This document shows positions 35,932-45,366 of a stretch of DNA of 54,597 nucleotides, piece by piece (position 1 is the first letter of the stretch; each line of letters opens with the position of its first letter). This DNA is from a virus. A model generated the notes under the pieces. The model saw nothing but the letters and a program-made list of their open reading frames with translations, was not told where the DNA came from and did no database searches. The stretch lies in the IMG/VR virus record IMGVR_UViG_3300026097_000012, positions 72,953-127,549 of that record; one strand, 5' to 3'. The position numbers and the translations under genes are program-made.

Positions 35932-36613
35932 TGAAGATAATGTTTCCTAATCTCTTAGCTTTTACTTCGAACTCTTCTAAAGTTCCGTTGTTAGAAATCA
36001 AGATATCAGCGCTCTTTGTTGTGATATTGAAAGAATCTTTTGGTTCCCTTGGTAGACGATTAGATGCGTCAACCCAAATAATAAGATCAAATACTCCTTG
36101 ACGTAGACACTCATCTATCTCTTCTTTGTCTCTCATTCCAACGTAACAGTCAGACGACTTCATGATGTCTTTTGCTAAACGAGCTTTATCACGTTTGTTG
36201 TAAAGACAAATTAGATCATACCATTCAGATCTGTGATTTGCGCGATCATTGAAGCATTCTTCTGGAGTTTCATATCCGTACTTGTCTTTAAGAACTCGAT
36301 AGATAAAAATCTCAGATGCAGCCATTGAAGATGCTTTGAATTTCATTCCATGGTCTAGGTTGAAGATCTCAGCAAGGGTATCTTTACCATGACGTCCATG
36401 TCCAATGATAAGAAGACGTGGCATCTTCTTAGGTTTAGGAGCTGGCTTCCTCTCTTTAACTGGACGGTATTTTGGAGCATTTGATTTTGGCTCCTCCTTC
36501 TTAGTTTCTTTTTTAGGTTCATCATCGTTCCCTCGATCTTTAATATCTTTAACGATTGATGCTGCTCCTTTAATTGCTAGTACGTTTCGTACGAAATTGA
36601 ATCCTTCACTCAT
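35924..36613 (-). CDS. P-loop (deoxy)nucleoside monophosphate kinase-like protein
   Basis: Residues 1-65 are a helix plus a Lys/Pro-rich linker. Then comes a P-loop GHGRHGKDT (about 73-81) with AEIF and further LICLYNKRDKARLAKDI and VFDLIIWVDASNR, the layout of T4 gp1-like dNMP kinases and adenylate-kinase relatives. It probably phosphorylates nucleotides for phage DNA synthesis. The long basic linker is unusual and may tether it to a complex. Confidence 0.7.
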   Translation of the reverse strand: MSEGFNFVRNVLAIKGAASIVKDIKDRGNDDEPKKETKKEEPKSNAPKYRPVKERKPAPKPKKMPRLLIIGHGRHGKDTLAEIFNLDHGMKFKASSMAASEIFIYRVLKDKYGYETPEECFNDRANHRSEWYDLICLYNKRDKARLAKDIMKSSDCYVGMRDKEEIDECLRQGVFDLIIWVDASNRLPREPKDSFNITTKSADILISNNGTLEEFEVKAKRLGNIIFNG

Positions 36614-36616
36614 AAT

Positions 36617-37093
36617 TTAATGTAATTCTACGATTGTTAATTTTACGTCAGTTAATGTTCGCTTTAAAATATCAGCGACTTTATTCTTATCTCCACCTGC
36701 TAATCCACATCCAATCCAAGGTAAACCAACATGTTTTCCTTTAAAGTAGTGGTTGATCTTCTTCATACACATTTCAAGTGCAACGTAATCAAGGGGAGTT
36801 TGTGATCCGTTTTTATGGTTTCTTCCAAATCCAAATTGGGTATATGCATTCACTACAACTAATTCATTATCTCCAATTGGTATTTTTGCAAAATCAATTT
36901 GACCTAATTTATTATATACTCCACGTTGCATTTCATTTTCTAAGTGAAATTGATTTGCTCCAAATGCTTTAGCCATTTGAGGCGCGATACCTGCACCCAT
37001 TGTGCAAAAACAATTGCAACCATGTGCAATCACATCGAATTCACAAGCTTGTGCTAGAGTGATTAGGTTTCCTTTAATTATTTCCATCTTCAA
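36617..37093 (-). CDS. Macro-domain protein (ADP-ribose binding or hydrolysis)
   Basis: The 158 residues cover one macro domain: IIKGNLITLA at the start, AHGCNCFCTMGAGIA (ADP-ribose loop), AYTQFGFGR and GLPWIGCGLAGGDKNKV. This fits the ALC1-like/Poa1p group, which removes or binds ADP-ribose. Together with the ART-like gene at 13737 and the NAD+ genes at 50-53 kb it suggests control of ADP-ribosylation during infection. An internal ATG at 37087 is an alternative start. Confidence 0.88.
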   Translation of the reverse strand: MKMEIIKGNLITLAQACEFDVIAHGCNCFCTMGAGIAPQMAKAFGANQFHLENEMQRGVYNKLGQIDFAKIPIGDNELVVVNAYTQFGFGRNHKNGSQTPLDYVALEMCMKKINHYFKGKHVGLPWIGCGLAGGDKNKVADILKRTLTDVKLTIVELH

Positions 37094-37316
37094 TTTGATA
37101 ATTTACGTAGTCGCACATATGTGAAACTTCTTGCTGTTGGTAATCTCCTTCGACATTACTTGATATTTCTTTTCCAATTTCCTCCTTGAAGTCTTGTATT
37201 ATTTTAGCAATGTCATCTTCACTTAGATGATGATAATTACTAATATGAGTAAGTTTCACTTTGAATTTCAAAGTTACTTCAACTTCTTCGTTTTGTGGAT
37301 AGTGTCTATTTGCCAT
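37074..37316 (-). CDS. Hypothetical protein (80 aa)
   Basis: The start at 37316 is chosen because TAATG overlaps the previous stop; 37322 is an alternative. Beta strand (EEVEVTLKFKVKLTHI) then helix; the C-terminus has MCDYVNYQIEDG. Function unknown. Overlaps the macro-domain gene by 20 bases. Confidence 0.6.
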   Translation of the reverse strand: MANRHYPQNEEVEVTLKFKVKLTHISNYHHLSEDDIAKIIQDFKEEIGKEISSNVEGDYQQQEVSHMCDYVNYQIEDGNN

Positions 37317-37717
37317 TACCAATCTATTGCGAATGAATCAACGTTGTCCTTCATAATGTGCTCACATGCTGCTACAAAGATAGGATCCTCTCTTAACTTA
37401 TCTGCTTCTTCAACACATCCCCATTCTATGAGTTCATCATCGCTTGCTGCCCATAGATCAAAGTCACCATCATTATCGAATAGTGTAACTACTCCACGTC
37501 TATCATCTATCATGCCATGCACATCAACATATGCTCTAAGTGCTCCATCTGGAAGCCAATTAAGTTGAGTCTTTGGTAGACCATTATTTGCCCACAAATA
37601 AAACTTCTTACGAACGTCAGTTTCTTGATCTGATTGCTTCTTTAAAAGCTCCTTTAATCTTTCCTGCTTTGATGAAATTGTAGCTTTAAGCTGGCTTATT
37701 TCTTGTTTTAATGTCAT
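37316..37717 (-). CDS. Hypothetical protein with coiled-coil start (133 aa)
   Basis: Residues 1-40 form a coiled coil (QEISQLKATISSKQERLKEL). The rest is acidic with conserved-looking Trp residues (WANNGLPKTQLNWLPDGALR). It ends just before the macro-domain partner gene. No known family. Confidence 0.6.
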   Translation of the reverse strand: MTLKQEISQLKATISSKQERLKELLKKQSDQETDVRKKFYLWANNGLPKTQLNWLPDGALRAYVDVHGMIDDRRGVVTLFDNDGDFDLWAASDDELIEWGCVEEADKLREDPIFVAACEHIMKDNVDSFAIDW

Positions 37718-37718
37718 A

Positions 37719-38417
37719 TTAATCGTCTGATACTCCTAAGAATTGGAGTAAGTGAATGAATATATTAATGAAGTCTAGATATAAATCAAGTGCTCCCCGT
37801 ATTGCAAGCTTCTTTGTCTCGTCGCTTCCATAGGTAATCCTTGATCCAATATCTTTTAGTTTCTGTGTATCATATGCAGTAAGTCCTAAGAATACAATGA
37901 TGGCAATCCCTGATATAATGTAATGCATAGTAGGACTCTGCACAAACCAATTGGCAATCATAGCGATTATAATTCCTACGAGTGCGAACATTAAGAATGT
38001 ACCAAAATTAGTTAAGTCCACTTCAGTCTTGAGTCCAACAAGTGATAGAATCAGGAATAAGGCGGAGGTTATAAAGAATGTTAGAACAATACTTGCTCCT
38101 GTATAAATTAAGAATATGTAGGACAAACTCATTCCTATCATGACGGCAAATACAATGAGTCCCATAAACATTATGGTGGCCGTTGATCTCTTCAACATAC
38201 TTGCTAATCCGAAGATCATTACTAATGGAGCAAGGGTTACAATCCATCCTAGAATTGTCATTGACATGTGAGTTCCATCACCTTCTTCGTTTGGAACGAT
38301 TTCATACATTGTATGAATTAATTCGGTATTTCCGAATATGTATGACGTAAATCCCGTCACTGCTAACGCAATGGTCATGTAGAAATATACACCTGATAAA
38401 AACTTGTTTTGTTGCAT
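37719..38417 (-). CDS. Bax inhibitor-1 (BI-1/YccA) family membrane protein
   Basis: The 232 residues contain about seven hydrophobic segments. The C-terminal GLTAYDTQKLKDIGSR, then ALDLYLDFINIFIHLLQFLG is the BI-1 signature, including the Asp pair that forms the pH sensor of the calcium leak channel. Bacterial members (YccA, YetJ) modulate FtsH protease or leak calcium. A phage copy may protect membrane proteins, block host death responses or tune ion flux; this is inference. It is full length. Confidence 0.9.
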   Translation of the reverse strand: MQQNKFLSGVYFYMTIALAVTGFTSYIFGNTELIHTMYEIVPNEEGDGTHMSMTILGWIVTLAPLVMIFGLASMLKRSTATIMFMGLIVFAVMIGMSLSYIFLIYTGASIVLTFFITSALFLILSLVGLKTEVDLTNFGTFLMFALVGIIIAMIANWFVQSPTMHYIISGIAIIVFLGLTAYDTQKLKDIGSRITYGSDETKKLAIRGALDLYLDFINIFIHLLQFLGVSDD

Positions 38418-38440
38418 GGTTTTATTTTAACTGTTCAGTT

Positions 38441-38755
38441 TTATTTTACTCTAAAGAACGGATTATTTTCTAAATCCCCTCCGATTGTTTGTTTAGGCCA
38501 GCCTAATTTAATACATTGGCTTATTTTCATCTTAGCTTTTTCGCTCACTCGACCTGCAATCGCTCTTTGGTGCCAAATGTCAAACATTCTAATTATTTTA
38601 GCAACACTTTGAGGAGAACATTGAAGAGGTTCAATCACTTCTAGTTTCTCTGTAACATAAGTTGTCTCTTCTCCATGTGTCTTCCATAGTCTGATAGATG
38701 TTTCTTTAATCTCGTTAAAGATCTCTTCTGATATTATAATGTCTTCAAGCTTCAT
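38441..38755 (-). CDS. Hypothetical helical protein (104 aa)
   Basis: Mostly helical (SVAKIIRMFDIWHQRAIAGR). The C-terminal KLGWPKQTIGGDLENNPFF is distinctive but unrecognised. Overlaps the next gene by 11 bases. Confidence 0.6.
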   Translation of the reverse strand: MKLEDIIISEEIFNEIKETSIRLWKTHGEETTYVTEKLEVIEPLQCSPQSVAKIIRMFDIWHQRAIAGRVSEKAKMKISQCIKLGWPKQTIGGDLENNPFFRVK

Positions 38756-39155
38756 GTCTGTTCCAATTATACTCAGTTACTTTACCGTCTTTAAATTCTT
38801 TCCATGTTTTATTCCAGCGTCCTGACAATAGAAGAGTTGCGCAGCCATTAGAATTTCCAATTTTATGATAGGAATCTCTAGGAAAGAATTTAAAGAATTT
38901 AGTTCTTCTTGTTACGCTATATGCTCCAGTATTTTCGTCAAGTAATTCATACTCTGTATATCTTCCAAATAATTTAAAAGATAATGCGTTGAATGCATGG
39001 GTGTGATATCTGTCTTGAGATCCGTTTGATCTCTCAAAATAGAAGATGATGATGGAGAATAAGTATTTGCACTCAAAGATTACGTACTGTTGAACATGCT
39101 GATCTCCAAATTCGAATCTATTCTTTTTAAATAATGTAAGCCATGATGTTTTCAT
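38745..39155 (-). CDS. Cupin-like phage protein (136 aa)
   Basis: DRYHTHAFNALSFKLFGRYT holds a HxH pair and later strands end in CATLLLSGRWNKTWKEF. This matches a phage family of cupin-like beta-barrels in which His residues bind metal. No enzyme activity is known for the phage members. Confidence 0.65.
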   Translation of the reverse strand: MKTSWLTLFKKNRFEFGDQHVQQYVIFECKYLFSIIIFYFERSNGSQDRYHTHAFNALSFKLFGRYTEYELLDENTGAYSVTRRTKFFKFFPRDSYHKIGNSNGCATLLLSGRWNKTWKEFKDGKVTEYNWNRHEA

Positions 39156-39188
39156 ATGTCAAATGTTTTTTGACACCGAAGTAATCTA

Positions 39189-40082
39189 TTAGTTGAAATT
39201 AACCATTAGATTTTTCATCACAATTCCATTCTCAATTCCTTCAATAGGTTTTGGAAAGTCTATATCTCCGTATCTCTTTCTTGTCTTCAAACAACTCACC
39301 AATACTTTTGAAACTGCTTTAGCTCTATCTTTAACTTCAGAACTTAGAGCCATTTCATATGTCCCATCCATTCCACAGTTATGTGCAGAAGATCCTTTTC
39401 CCCAATGTAAAACTGGGGTATCAATCCACTTTCCATCTTTATGATATCCAAATTTAAAGTTGAATCTCTTCCACTTCTTACTGAACCATCTTTGATATTT
39501 CCTTACATATTGAGTCTCTTCCACTTCTGCTTGATATATTCCTTCTGGCATTTTGATCTGAGCATAAAAAGTATCGACGATATTTGACGTTACTTTATCT
39601 TTTCCTCTAATCCATTCACCTGGGTGGAAACTTCCGCTTCTCCATTTTGGAACTGAACTGTCCCAACTATTATCATCTCTCCAAATATTCCACCACATTG
39701 CGTAATTATGGAATATTATACTCGTTTTTCGATTCGCAGTTCTGATCCAACCTTTATCTCGAGTTCTCAATTTTCTTGAAATCTTTTTATTTTCGTTAGG
39801 CTTTGAATCCTTATCTGCGAATTGATTATATTCTCTTACATAAATCCATTCAGGAAATATTCTTGAGAATCCAATATAGAATTTAAAGATGAACCAGAAG
39901 TAAATTAAGACACGGTGTTCATCGCCCTCAATATCTAATCCCCATCCAAAATTAGGACGTGAACATATTTCAAGAGAGATATCCTTATTTCCATGTTCTC
40001 CTATATGCCAGAACCAACGGTGATAGAATAAGTATTTTCCAGGTTCTCTCTTTCCTTCGTTTATGTGATGTACCCAGCCCAT
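39189..40082 (-). CDS. Conserved Trp-rich phage protein (297 aa)
   Basis: Very rich in Trp, Phe and Tyr (FYHRWFWHIGEHGNKDISLE, FWFIFKFYIGFSRIFPEW). The order of motifs matches a large phage protein family without known function, predicted as beta-sandwich. Not a membrane protein despite its aromatics. Its start meets the stop of the previous gene. Confidence 0.7.
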   Translation of the reverse strand: MGWVHHINEGKREPGKYLFYHRWFWHIGEHGNKDISLEICSRPNFGWGLDIEGDEHRVLIYFWFIFKFYIGFSRIFPEWIYVREYNQFADKDSKPNENKKISRKLRTRDKGWIRTANRKTSIIFHNYAMWWNIWRDDNSWDSSVPKWRSGSFHPGEWIRGKDKVTSNIVDTFYAQIKMPEGIYQAEVEETQYVRKYQRWFSKKWKRFNFKFGYHKDGKWIDTPVLHWGKGSSAHNCGMDGTYEMALSSEVKDRAKAVSKVLVSCLKTRKRYGDIDFPKPIEGIENGIVMKNLMVNFN

Positions 40083-40258
40083 TAATAGTCCTTTACTTTT
40101 TCTTTTAGAGATTCTAAAGTTTCTTTAACTTCAGGTTTATGATCGCCTTTGTCCCAGTCTACTCCTTTTAGATATAATTCAGATAGGACCTTCATTGCGA
40201 TCAATTCGTTTTTTGTAAATTTAGGCTGCATACCTAATGCTTTTTTAATTGAGTTCAT
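40082..40258 (-). CDS. Small helical protein (58 aa)
   Basis: The start at 40258, next to the stop of the upstream gene, is used instead of 40381. Helical and basic (MNSIKKALGMQPKFTKNELI). No known family. Confidence 0.6.
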   Translation of the reverse strand: MNSIKKALGMQPKFTKNELIAMKVLSELYLKGVDWDKGDHKPEVKETLESLKEKVKDY

Positions 40259-40259
40259 T

Positions 40260-40682
40260 TTAACTAGTTTGAAATATGGTTTTGTCCTTATGGACAATTC
40301 TTGTGAAGCAACCTTGCCCACAATAAGTTTTAAACATATAACCTCTAAACGATGCTCCTCCTGAAAAGAAATCTTCGTCAAACTCTAGATCAGTATCTCC
40401 TGCCATTTCCCATGCGCTTTGTATGGCAGTCATTACATTTGATTGAGTTAGTATTCCACGATCGTAAAACATATCCTCATATTTCTTTTCCCATTTAAAA
40501 AACTTTAAGAATTCTTCATGAAGTTCATCATCAGATAAATCTTTAATCTTACGGATGATTCTCATAGCATTTCTATTTTTACATCGGTCTGCGTTTTCAA
40601 TCTCTTTATGAAATCTCTCAATTGCTTTTTCTCCTTCTGGAGAATCTAAAAATGCTTCAAGGTTATCTAATGGGTTGCTCAT
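40260..40682 (-). CDS. Hypothetical protein (140 aa)
   Basis: All-helical, acidic (LSDDELHEEFLKFFKWEKKY) with a C-terminal GYMFKTYCGQGCFTR. The end is followed immediately by a 58-residue gene. Function unknown. Confidence 0.6.
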   Translation of the reverse strand: MSNPLDNLEAFLDSPEGEKAIERFHKEIENADRCKNRNAMRIIRKIKDLSDDELHEEFLKFFKWEKKYEDMFYDRGILTQSNVMTAIQSAWEMAGDTDLEFDEDFFSGGASFRGYMFKTYCGQGCFTRIVHKDKTIFQTS

Positions 40683-41128
40683 GACATGGTAAGTTTATCC
40701 ATCAGGCTTAGTTCAAAAGTAACCTTACCTGCAATTATTTTTTTAGCAGCTCTTTTCTGCGGTTTTGGTAATTTTATTAAACGCTTACCATCGTTCTTAA
40801 TTTTAAGATTATGAATTTCAGATCTGTAGAAATAGATTAGTTTATCCATATCATTCATTTCAGGATCTGAGAATTTCCACCAACCATTTAGCATCCATCT
40901 ATGTAATTGTTCTTGTAAGTGAACTGGTTCTTTTCTGGAACATTTGTTTATGATTTTGTATAGACGATCACATAGTGCTTCCTTAGGAACTCCATGTTTA
41001 ACTGCACTCCATCCACAGAACCCTGCTTGAATTCTACCTAGGGCATCAATGGCACTTACTCCCTTAACATCGTACCAACCTTTGCAAGCTAATATTAAAT
41101 GTCCGTCTAAGTTGTCTACTTCTATCAT
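40679..41128 (-). CDS. Hypothetical protein (149 aa)
   Basis: An N-terminal alpha/beta part (ACKGWYDVKGVSAIDALGRI) and a basic C-terminus (KLPKPQKRAAKKI). The Cys/Trp pattern is suggestive of a small phage family, but no role is known. ATGA overlap with the gene downstream. Confidence 0.6.
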   Translation of the reverse strand: MIEVDNLDGHLILACKGWYDVKGVSAIDALGRIQAGFCGWSAVKHGVPKEALCDRLYKIINKCSRKEPVHLQEQLHRWMLNGWWKFSDPEMNDMDKLIYFYRSEIHNLKIKNDGKRLIKLPKPQKRAAKKIIAGKVTFELSLMDKLTMS

Positions 41129-41131
41129 AAC

Positions 41132-41302
41132 TTAATAAATTCCAAGTGTTTTACATAATTCTACTAACTCTTCCGTACTTTTTTCGTATTTTTTAGCAAG
41201 TCTTCTAATATCTATGCCCTCACAATCAACTAGCTCATCTTGTAGCTTTTCGTCCCTGGTAAGCCTAGGACTCTTTTTCCACCTTCTGTCGAGTTTGCTC
41301 AT
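41132..41302 (-). CDS. Small basic/acidic helical protein (56 aa)
   Basis: Three bases from the next gene. RRWKKSPRLTRDEKL at the N-terminus is basic. The rest (GIDIRRLAKKYEKSTEELVE) looks like a helix-turn-helix, so DNA binding is possible. Confidence 0.55.
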   Translation of the reverse strand: MSKLDRRWKKSPRLTRDEKLQDELVDCEGIDIRRLAKKYEKSTEELVELCKTLGIY

Positions 41303-41311
41303 AATGTTTAA

Positions 41312-41566
41312 TTAGTTAATACAAATTGCATTGATCTCTTCTTTCGTGCAAGTATCTTCAGGATCTATGTCAGGATCTGAGTTGAATGCAGTGAATCCCC
41401 CATTATATTCACCATCATGGTGTCCAGCTGCTGGAGTATAATGAACTTTATTAAATCCGTTTCCTTCATCATCTCTTGAATAAACCACATCTAATGTGGC
41501 GTATTCTGGATTATCTTTAAGTATTTTGACTAAGTTGTCAACGTATTCTTTTAATTTAAGACTCAT
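41312..41566 (-). CDS. Hypothetical protein (84 aa)
   Basis: First gene of the minus block reading left. The N-terminal helix (LKEYVDNLVKILKDNPEYAT) is followed by strands with VVYSRDDEGNGFNKVHYTPA. This pattern is common in small phage proteins of unknown role. Confidence 0.65.
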   Translation of the reverse strand: MSLKLKEYVDNLVKILKDNPEYATLDVVYSRDDEGNGFNKVHYTPAAGHHDGEYNGGFTAFNSDPDIDPEDTCTKEEINAICIN

Positions 41567-41569
41567 AAT

Positions 41570-41651
41570 GCTATATTTTTAATATTTTACTAAAACCAAT
41601 CACTATATTTCTAATAAATAATATTATAAATAATAAAAAGAATTTCACATT
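41570..41651 (+). promoter_or_regulatory. Divergent AT-rich promoter region
   Basis: The gap between the divergent genes at 41566 and 41652 is almost pure A/T. It contains CCAATCAC followed by TATATTTC at about 41605, a near match to the TATATTTA element. Confidence 0.45.
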
Positions 41652-44600
41652 ATGGCTAAGAATAAGCACATTAAGAGAATATATGAGGATTTTATGATGG
41701 CGGAACCTACAAAAACTCCGACTAAAACTCCGACTAAAACTCCAAAAAGAAGGGGACCTTCTCCAATAAGAAGAGACAAACCCGGAGTTAAACCAAAGCC
41801 AATGGCAGCAACTGCTGAAGAAGTTTATGATAGATTTATTAATGAACTAAAAGAGGCAGACGGAGAAATAGATTTTGATTTAAAATTCCTAGCATCTAAA
41901 TATAAAATGGAAGAATCTCAAATAGTTAAGGGATTCGCTCAATATATCTATGAAGCATCTCTTGAAGATAATCCAGGAATACCAGGAGAAGGAGAGAACG
42001 ACGATGCTGATAAGTACTTAAGTGATGTTGAAGGTAGAGCAAATCAAATGAAGTCTGATACTAGAGAACGTTACGGACGTAAGATTCCTCAGTTTATGGC
42101 TACTGTACAAGAAGTTCAAAGATTACAAGCAGGTCACGAAACACAATTAGAACAACTAGCAACCGATGCTATTAAAGAAATGTATGGCTCTATTTTAGAT
42201 GGAGTTAAATTAGATATCAAATTTCCAGAACAAGAGGAAATGAAAGATACTATGGATCCTGTTGATATGGATCCACCAGAAATGGAAGAGATCGAAGATG
42301 AAAACATCAAAAATGAGATCAGCAAGAGAAAAATCGCAAACAATATTACACAAGGTGAAGCTAAGAATACTAAACTTATTCTTAATATGCCATTTATTGC
42401 AGACGGTTTAAAAGATATATTAGGAGAAGAAGATGGAGCTAAAATGGTAGAGCTTCTTACTGAAATTACAAATATTGCTTCATTCTTTGATTGGGAGATT
42501 CCAATTGACGTTCAAAAACAAATGTGGCAAACCAAAGAAGGTTTCGCTGGAACTGTTGAAGTTGATTGGGAAGAACCAGAAGATGATCAAGCAGAAAAAA
42601 CAGCAGAAGATATTATTGCTAGTTTAGAATCAGGAGACGATCTTCTTGATAACGGAGATGAATTAGAAGATTTATTTAATGAGACTACTCCAGTTATTAA
42701 AGCAAGAGGAAAAGATTTTGCAATGCTAATTCATGAAACTGTTAAAGGTATTTATCAATTAATTTCATCTATTGGGATCCCAGAAGACGAGCAAGTTGCT
42801 CAAACTGTTATTATGAATACTGATACTCTTTCAGGAGAATTAGAAGATTTAAGATACGGACCATATATTGCATCTGATTTACATAGATTTATTGCAGGAT
42901 TCGAAGAGAATGATAGTATTGATAACCTAAAAGAGCATTTCTTTGGAAAAATGATGTCAATGCCAGCTGCTGAATTTTTACAATTCATTAGAGATATTTT
43001 AATGAACGATGACAAAGCAACAGAACAAGCTCAAGAAATAATTGATGAAATTGCAGAAGAAATAAGAGACTTTGAAGTCGATGGAATATCTTCTTATGGA
43101 GATGATGAATATGATGAAGAAAATTTTGAAATAGATGACTATGGTAAACCATCGCCAACTCCACTTGTTGGCGATGACGAAACATATAAAGCAATGTCTA
43201 ATGTTGAGTTACAGAGTTTAATTGATGATGCATTAGACAATGGAGACATGGAAGAAGTTAGAAGATTAGCTTCTTATCTTAAAGAATCGCTAAGACTTAA
43301 ATTAGAAGCTAAGTTAGAAGCTATCAATGAAGCTAAATATTCTCACATTAATTCATATTCTACTTTTAAAAAAAAAGAAGTAATATCATTAAATGAGAAT
43401 ATTAAAGATGCTAAAAACTTCTTTATTAAACGTAAAGCAGAAGACGCAGGATTTGATTTTTCAGGATTAACGGAAGAGGAGAAAGAGAGATTAGAAAAAG
43501 ATCCTCAATGGGTTACTCTTAGAAAAATGATTGAAGATGCTGGTAGAGTCGGAGACGCAGTTGCTTTTGTAAAATTCATGATGGATCAAAAGGCATCATT
43601 AGATATTTTACAAACTCTAATGGACTTATTAAGAGATCCTGATAATAAACCGATACTTAAAGATCTACCTAGAAAATCAGTATCAGCATATGCTAAGATT
43701 CCACTTAAAGATGGAGAGAATCCAGGATATGAGATGCTAATTGATGATATTTCAAAACTAAAAGAGCAGATGGCGGGTAGGTGGATAGTTAAGGCTTTAG
43801 TAAATAAAGCAGGAACTAGAGATTATCGTGGAGTTGAAATACCAGGAGCTGAACCATTTAATCAAAAACAAGCATTTAAAGAAGCTAGTCCAGAAGTTCA
43901 AAACGAATTAATAAACGTAGCATATCAACTGCATCAAGCAGATCCAACTGGACGCGAAATTCACGGATTCAAAAGAAAACTAGGTAAATTTAAATCTCTT
44001 GAAGAAATTAAACAGGGACTAGAAAATAAAGTAGCAGGATTAGGATCTGACTTAAATGATATTACTGATAGGGTTGAAAAAAGCGACCCAGGTGCAAGTG
44101 TTATATGGGAAGGTAAAAATAAATTACTTACTGTATTTAGATCACCAGAAACATTAGGAAATATATGCTCATCAACATCATGGTGTTTATTGCCATCTAG
44201 ATATCCAGGAGGACATGGAATGTTTTATTCATATGTTAATAAAGACGATAGTGGAACGGTTCAATATGTATTCTTTGATCATACTAAACCAGCATCCGAT
44301 CAAATGCACTTAGTTGGAGTTACAGTAGATAAGTATGGTAAGGTAACACATGCTCACCGAAAGGATGATGGAGATATTAAACGTCATTATGGAAGCGATT
44401 TTTCAACATATTTAGATTTATTCGGTATTCCAAAAGATGAACAAGAATTAATTCTTAATGCTATTCCAAGTGAAGCTGAGCTAATTAAAGATGTTACTCC
44501 GTTTTATAAAGAGATTCAGCAAGGTAGAGGAGATCTTGGAAAGATCGCTACTAATATGATTATTAGAACAGAGAAACGAGCTAATCAAGCTAAATTCAAA

Positions 44601-45017
44601 GGAGAAGAATTCGTAAGAAACTCAACAACTGATAGATTATTAACAGTTGAAATGAGGAATTCAGAAAAAGTAGATTCTGCAAGAAAGGCGGTATTAGAAA
44701 GATTCTATGACATGGGATGTTCTAATGTAGAAGCAGCTAGATATTTTAAGATGTTATTCGAAGGTTCTGATATGTATACAGATGAGATTATTGACAAAAT
44801 AATAGCTGCATCTAGAAGACGTAGTGATGGATTTACAAAACTAATAAGAGCGATGTCGAATGCATCAGCAACAGATAGAAAACGATTTGTTCAGAAAGCA
44901 AGAGGTAAGGATTTAAATCAAATTAAAGAGCATTCAAAACTTATGATTGAAAGTATTGAAAATGCGGTAACATATTTACAATCATTAAAAAAGTCTAATA
45001 AAGATGGAAGCAAATAA
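41652..45017 (+). CDS. Very large phage protein (1121 aa)
   Basis: Residues 1-55 are Lys/Thr/Pro-rich with a repeated TPTK. Residues 60-560 are acidic, helical and low in motifs. Residues about 820-940 form a distinct domain: CSSTSWCLLP, GGHGMFYSYVNKDDSG, YVFFDHTKPASDQMHLVGVT. This domain recurs in large proteins of T4-like and jumbo phages, with SWC and a terminal acidic strand; its function is unknown. The remainder is helical. It could be an injected or virion-associated protein. It starts a three-gene unit. Confidence 0.7.
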   Translation: MAKNKHIKRIYEDFMMAEPTKTPTKTPTKTPKRRGPSPIRRDKPGVKPKPMAATAEEVYDRFINELKEADGEIDFDLKFLASKYKMEESQIVKGFAQYIYEASLEDNPGIPGEGENDDADKYLSDVEGRANQMKSDTRERYGRKIPQFMATVQEVQRLQAGHETQLEQLATDAIKEMYGSILDGVKLDIKFPEQEEMKDTMDPVDMDPPEMEEIEDENIKNEISKRKIANNITQGEAKNTKLILNMPFIADGLKDILGEEDGAKMVELLTEITNIASFFDWEIPIDVQKQMWQTKEGFAGTVEVDWEEPEDDQAEKTAEDIIASLESGDDLLDNGDELEDLFNETTPVIKARGKDFAMLIHETVKGIYQLISSIGIPEDEQVAQTVIMNTDTLSGELEDLRYGPYIASDLHRFIAGFEENDSIDNLKEHFFGKMMSMPAAEFLQFIRDILMNDDKATEQAQEIIDEIAEEIRDFEVDGISSYGDDEYDEENFEIDDYGKPSPTPLVGDDETYKAMSNVELQSLIDDALDNGDMEEVRRLASYLKESLRLKLEAKLEAINEAKYSHINSYSTFKKKEVISLNENIKDAKNFFIKRKAEDAGFDFSGLTEEEKERLEKDPQWVTLRKMIEDAGRVGDAVAFVKFMMDQKASLDILQTLMDLLRDPDNKPILKDLPRKSVSAYAKIPLKDGENPGYEMLIDDISKLKEQMAGRWIVKALVNKAGTRDYRGVEIPGAEPFNQKQAFKEASPEVQNELINVAYQLHQADPTGREIHGFKRKLGKFKSLEEIKQGLENKVAGLGSDLNDITDRVEKSDPGASVIWEGKNKLLTVFRSPETLGNICSSTSWCLLPSRYPGGHGMFYSYVNKDDSGTVQYVFFDHTKPASDQMHLVGVTVDKYGKVTHAHRKDDGDIKRHYGSDFSTYLDLFGIPKDEQELILNAIPSEAELIKDVTPFYKEIQQGRGDLGKIATNMIIRTEKRANQAKFKGEEFVRNSTTDRLLTVEMRNSEKVDSARKAVLERFYDMGCSNVEAARYFKMLFEGSDMYTDEIIDKIIAASRRRSDGFTKLIRAMSNASATDRKRFVQKARGKDLNQIKEHSKLMIESIENAVTYLQSLKKSNKDGSK

Positions 45018-45366
45018 TATTAAAAATTTTAAAGAATTCTCTAAACTTAACGAACAGGATGAAGAAGAAAGACCATTTAGATTATATGGAACTGGGTCTA
45101 CGCCTGAAGCTGAATTAATAGATTCACTTAAGTCATTAATCGAGGATATTAGAAAAGCTAATCCAATTGATCAAGAAAGTTATGATGCCATTAAGGCAGA
45201 TATTAGAGCTAAATCAGCTGCTATTAAATCTCATAAAAGCTATCCAGAACTTAAAAACGGTATTCCATGGCAAGATGGATTTATTAAACTAAGTGATTGG
45301 TCTGCTGAGTTAAAAGACGCAGTTAATGGACTAGCACAAAAAGCTAGTAAAAGAGGATTAGTATAA
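45004..45366 (+). CDS. Hypothetical helical protein (120 aa)
   Basis: The N-terminus (MEANNIKNFKEFSKLNE) has the NIKNFKEFSKLNE-type stretch also seen near the start of several large phage proteins. Mostly helical. Overlaps the 1121-residue gene by 14 bases and the next gene by one base. Likely a partner of the large protein. Confidence 0.65.
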   Translation: MEANNIKNFKEFSKLNEQDEEERPFRLYGTGSTPEAELIDSLKSLIEDIRKANPIDQESYDAIKADIRAKSAAIKSHKSYPELKNGIPWQDGFIKLSDWSAELKDAVNGLAQKASKRGLV

